From a virus, in IMG/VR virus record IMGVR_UViG_3300002835_000063, positions 44,881 to 108,880 of that record: a stretch of 64,000 bases of DNA. One strand, given 5' to 3'. The notes below the pieces were generated by a model. That model saw nothing but the letters and a program-made list of their open reading frames with translations, searched no databases and was not told the origin of the DNA. This document shows, piece by piece, positions 61,701-64,000 of the stretch (positions are counted from its first letter, which is position 1; every line of letters begins with the position of its first letter). The translations under genes were made by a program, and so were the position numbers.

Positions 61701-61780
61701 TTAATATTAAATTTTCTGGAGTCATCTTCTGTAATGCTTGTGACAGTTTTAGTGCTTCCGTCGGGTAAGCGGACAGTCAT
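58775..61780 (-). CDS. ParB-like plus tandem ArdC-like antirestriction/metalloprotease protein
   Basis: 1001 residues from the first ATG. The frame is open further up to the slip site at 61885, with no standard start, so the true product is probably a frameshift fusion. About 130-190 resemble a ParB/sulfiredoxin-like domain (YEPIQVAYNPITRQAVVADG followed by NHRVEAAIQAG). Two ArdC-like units follow. Unit 1 covers about 310-590, with HELIHSTG near 512. Unit 2 covers about 650-990, with PWRKGY, YKQAQSLGGNVKKGETGTP and HELTHSTG near 883. Each has HExxH and a downstream EE-(L)IAEM. ArdC proteins bind ssDNA and counter restriction. Encoded in the virion operon, so possibly injected. Confidence 0.77.
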   Translation of the reverse strand: MTVRLPDGSTKTVTSITEDDSRKFNINEDKRSPVLLVDTTIEYDDGSKDVWSRTQNGPLDSSSSLDMSTVDSKTLFYEVIGDKQAEVAKSYKNYLKSKHPNLEHTPWNVLAGLGRDKSTVGLVRPEALKRIQGNDAADLSSLESKKSDLESGEGIYEPIQVAYNPITRQAVVADGNHRVEAAIQAGEEYVPAIVTLSDFTNKAEGEFKPGLVEKSPNQSFDPAVSAFLESKQPREINPYFIFPDSDILLPTDSGADLDQSVDTGSNDVDKVFDEIRSRIFKTPVEKVTSAELPGKVAADISTNKNVVASVLQEVKEALKSPRDWVKNFTKQGRTSPLNPVNNHEYKAFNLVALSAAADKAGYSDPRWLTAQEAEKAYGAKLKAGATPTSIAVPTLREYQSEDGASLESVRFVPVQVYNAEQFDGMPKYEEPETVKYTPAEAFQVILDRFNRAEIERKGRGIPGILGLKVDETSVNPDTGKPLKSPNYSRDRVKLPLREQFKSDEAWIQSLAHELIHSTGAAFRQNRPETRQAGTDPIQRAKEEAIAEMASAMLMKMFGLNYDTKNSAAYIATEASRGKFSDADLVDISTKAQAAIDYMLGNDIDTMPKWDPTQTKRPKTPTEFRNTELTPLTSSINPDTSQDSIDALDLVEVSLDQNVNTSDQAKQKVYDALIKKLEELGDNKVPWRKGYKDGFEFTGGSGIPRNPSSKRLYSGFNSFWLKIAAMSEGYTDSRWMTYKQAQSLGGNVKKGETGTPILVPVKFLITKDKKGKPLVDKEGKPAGFAKLYFKTATVFNVAQIENLDLPDDKPTTEMAPVDAQEFILERYIKSMEAKGLKPPKIDYSYVGNYSTHDSSPNWSPMSDSITLPSLAQFNSPEEVFDTLMHELTHSTGHPSRLDRTELTKDYGNPDGQARAQEELIAEMGAAILGEMFGVEYDVDNTQAYMQSWFNVLKGGNPEILQLSASKAQQAVDYMLGMDLGDWSPLEGYNTYLGKQGQEGDEE

Positions 61781-61863
61781 ACCTTCTTTAAGCTTGCGTA
61801 CGCTAACAATCTTTGGACTTTTAGCGGAAACCCTAGATGCTTGATCTAGGTCAGGACCTTGGT

Positions 61864-61891
61864 CCCCCTCATCGGGGGTTAGTCTTTTTTT
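61864..61891 (-). promoter_or_regulatory. Probable programmed -1 frameshift signal (A7, spacer, hairpin)
   Basis: On the minus strand: A_AAA_AAA (61891-61885), 6-nt spacer GACTAA, then CCCCC-GATGA-GGGGG (61878-61864). The upstream gene stops inside the spacer, and the -1 frame continues into the gene at 58775. Slippery run, spacer and stem match the standard frameshift layout. A sequencing error in the homopolymer is the main alternative. Confidence 0.6.
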
Positions 61892-64000
61892 GAGAAAAAG
61901 TCCTCGACTAGACCTTGGATTTCATCGGCCATCACATCTGAAAGCTTTAGAGCTATACCTGACGAGGGGGTAACAGCCTCTCCATCAATAAACACATCGT
62001 AATTGCTGGTGTCTACCATTCGATCGTCGTCTAAATCACCGTCAGAATTCACAACCACTCTGATTCTGCCATCTTTAGATGTAAAAGTGCCTGGCCCGGG
62101 GCGGCCATCTCCACTAGTTGGTCCGTCAAACTCTTCGGACTCTAAAAACTGTTCAGCGAAGTCGTCAGCTACAGACTTAGCATACCCAGCAGGATTTAGG
62201 TCTGGGTCTGCGGCCATCTCCTCTTGAGTCTCGGGGGTGGTTGGCTCGTTAGGGAGCTGTGACTCTAAGAAAGCCTGACGCTTTTCAGCCATCTCGCGCA
62301 TGCGCTGGCCGTACTCCCTGAGAGAGTTTGCTACGTCTAGATCACCTCTACTGTTCTCAAGAGCCGCTGCAATGCCGTCTATTCTGTCAGCAAAGTCTAA
62401 AGCATCTTCAGGAGACTTAGCGTTTTTTGCCTCTTCTACAAGTTCGTCTAGTTCTCCGTCCCGGTATTCGCTAGGCATAACATCGCTGTTATAGTCAGCT
62501 GCAGCTGAGGCAGCTTCAGCCAGAGCGTCATCCCTATCGTCATACGTAAACTCGTCGCTACCCCTGTCATAGGTAACAATTGCAGTGTAGGTGCCATCTT
62601 CTTCTTGGTAGACAAATATCTCTGCACCACCAGATCTGGTGTCACCGTACGTATCTTCTGTGCGCATCAAATCCATAATTTTATCTGGATCAGTTTCGAA
62701 GAACATTTCACGTTCTGTTTCAACTGTTAGAGCAACATCATCTAAATACATTACATCTCTGCTGCTGTCATTGCTGTGTCTGGCTGCATCCGCTACACCA
62801 AACCTATCAATAAACTCTTGTTCCATCCGATTTGCCAAGTCTTGCAATTTGGAAGCTAGCTCTGAAGGAACGTCTCGCTCTTCAGAGAAATCACGAATAT
62901 CTTGAATCCAGCTTCCAGCAAGAGACGCAGTATCTGAATTTAAGAAATTATCATATGCCTCTGAAGCCGCATTTTTGGTGAAGAAGTCAATAGCATCTAG
63001 TTCCTTAGAAATTTGATCTGCTAAATCCTTGGTTTCAACAGATCTAGTTGGCTGATCCTGGTCTAGGTCTGGCTCCTCGCGGCCATCAATAAACTCCTGA
63101 AGATTTGGATCCTCGGTGTCTATAGCAATCTGGCGTAGGGTGTCTTTGATATCAGTTCGATATTCTGCGTACTCTGGCTTATCTAGCAAATAACGAAGAG
63201 TGTCAACATCTTGGTTTCTAGCCAAGCTATCTAGAAGGTCATTCATGCCCTGGGCAGTTACTGGACGCTTCTTAATGTCGTCAATAATTTCCGAGGCCTC
63301 TTCAAAAGAAACGCCAGAACTTAGTCTGTCTTCAATCTCCTTGATTTGCTCTGGAGTAAAGTCACGCTCGATGATGCCGCGCTTGATAGAAGCTACCTGC
63401 TTAGCAGTTGGCTCACGACGAACATTTGGACGGTCCGGAAGATTGCGTAGTGCTCCGATAAACGCGCCTACTTCACCCTTAGTTAGATTCTTGTCACGAA
63501 CTGCGGTGCGAGCCGCAGCTTCTAGGTTAGGATCGTCAATCTTTTTGCCGTTTAGTAGAGACTCTAGGAAGCTGTACTGTTTGTCGGTAGCCGCTTCTTC
63601 TAGAGATGGTTTGGTTGGTTGATCCTGGTCAAGGTCCACCGAGGCAGCTAGATCATCAGCTGCTCTGTCATAGTCTTTGCCTTCTTGGTTCTGCTTTACC
63701 AATTCCTCTGCAAAAGCTAGAGCCTCTTCCTCTGACTTAAATGCTTGAGAGTGGCTAGTTTGGCCGCCTCTATCATTCAGGTCCGGGTTGGTGTAGAAAA
63801 CTTCCCATCCGTTTGGGGTTTTCATAACATCTACGTAATTGTATGCATCTGACCATTCATAGGTGTCGTCGGTTATCTTTCGTAGACTTCCGGTTCCCTG
63901 GTTTAAGTCTGCTGGCTTGTCCTTCTTGCGACGAAGTTTGTTAAGCAGAGCTTCAACGTTGTCGCGGGAGCTATCTGCTTCTAGTGACTTTAGGGTGTCA
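61879..64000 (-). CDS. Large acidic virion-operon protein, 5' end outside window
   Basis: The frame is open to the window edge. An internal Met at 63825 is not the start, because the codons before it (for example TDDTYEWSDAYNYVDV) clearly continue the protein. About 706 residues are visible. It is helical and acidic, with two DLDQDQPT linkers (also DLDQ in the downstream gene) separating domains. A TAKQVASIKRGIIERDFTPE segment resembles small helical modules. It ends FFSKKD at the slippery run. Probably a structural or ejected protein; its fold is not recognised. Confidence 0.7.
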   Translation of the reverse strand, partial: DTLKSLEADSSRDNVEALLNKLRRKKDKPADLNQGTGSLRKITDDTYEWSDAYNYVDVMKTPNGWEVFYTNPDLNDRGGQTSHSQAFKSEEEALAFAEELVKQNQEGKDYDRAADDLAASVDLDQDQPTKPSLEEAATDKQYSFLESLLNGKKIDDPNLEAAARTAVRDKNLTKGEVGAFIGALRNLPDRPNVRREPTAKQVASIKRGIIERDFTPEQIKEIEDRLSSGVSFEEASEIIDDIKKRPVTAQGMNDLLDSLARNQDVDTLRYLLDKPEYAEYRTDIKDTLRQIAIDTEDPNLQEFIDGREEPDLDQDQPTRSVETKDLADQISKELDAIDFFTKNAASEAYDNFLNSDTASLAGSWIQDIRDFSEERDVPSELASKLQDLANRMEQEFIDRFGVADAARHSNDSSRDVMYLDDVALTVETEREMFFETDPDKIMDLMRTEDTYGDTRSGGAEIFVYQEEDGTYTAIVTYDRGSDEFTYDDRDDALAEAASAAADYNSDVMPSEYRDGELDELVEEAKNAKSPEDALDFADRIDGIAAALENSRGDLDVANSLREYGQRMREMAEKRQAFLESQLPNEPTTPETQEEMAADPDLNPAGYAKSVADDFAEQFLESEEFDGPTSGDGRPGPGTFTSKDGRIRVVVNSDGDLDDDRMVDTSNYDVFIDGEAVTPSSGIALKLSDVMADEIQGLVEDFFSKKD

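Noticed and set aside
61864-61878. Hairpin as a simple terminator
   Set aside because: No U-tract follows, and its 6-nt distance from an A7 run plus an open -1 frame fits a frameshift stimulator better.

Overview
The window reads as part of the genome of a long-tailed (siphovirus-type) dsDNA bacteriophage of an actinobacterium. Evidence for the host: a WhiB-type iron-sulfur regulator (27254-27727), frequent GTG/TTG starts and an actinophage-style tail and capsid cassette. The AT-leaning composition makes a freshwater, low-GC actinobacterium plausible, but that is inference. No integrase, terminase, portal, endolysin, tRNA or rRNA was recognised. Terminase and portal would be expected beyond the right edge, upstream in the minus-strand late operon.

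Layout. (1) 1-18752, plus strand: a host-interaction region. It starts with tail-fibre genes (1-3688) and an FFPP-repeat protein ending in a Hint (intein-like) domain (3704-5080). An array follows of seven prolyl-4-hydroxylase-like 2-oxoglutarate/Fe(II) oxygenases, one TauD-like oxygenase and two DUF6065-like proteins (5187-13009). Then come three collagen-like GPT/GAT fibre proteins and a second FFPP-repeat protein (13074-18752). (2) 18749-19132, minus: a small one-helix membrane protein, possibly a holin. (3) 19328-27285, plus: a primase-helicase, small regulators, a metallophosphoesterase, two glycosyltransferases, and a sulfation-like cassette of sulfotransferase, APS-kinase/nucleotidyltransferase fusion and DUF2061. 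(4) 27254-37473, minus: WhiB, DNA repair and replication genes (pyrimidine-dimer glycosylase-like, SSB-like, Sak4-like RecA ATPase, Cas4-like nuclease, SNF2 helicase, RuvC-like resolvase, family A DNA polymerase). (5) 37475-64000, minus: virion structural operon. In transcription order it encodes a large protein cut by the window edge, a double-ArdC/ParB-like protein, a 1493-aa protease-containing protein, major capsid protein, a second capsid-like protein, a major-tail-like protein, connectors, tail chaperones with a -1 frameshift, tape measure, Dit, Tal-like protein and an S74-terminated fibre.

How the genes may work together (inference): the plus-strand fibres are low-complexity proline, glycine and threonine-rich proteins, and they sit with an exceptional number of hydroxylases, glycosyltransferases and a sulfation cassette. 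The most economical reading is a virus-encoded system that post-translationally modifies its own fibres or the host surface. A second unusual element is a probable programmed -1 frameshift at 61885-61891: an A7 slippery run, a 6-nt spacer and a GC hairpin. It would join the edge-truncated protein to the double-ArdC protein.

A short motif, (G/A)GTAAAAT or close variants, recurs 24-103 nt before several structural genes on both strands and may be the phage's own late promoter element.
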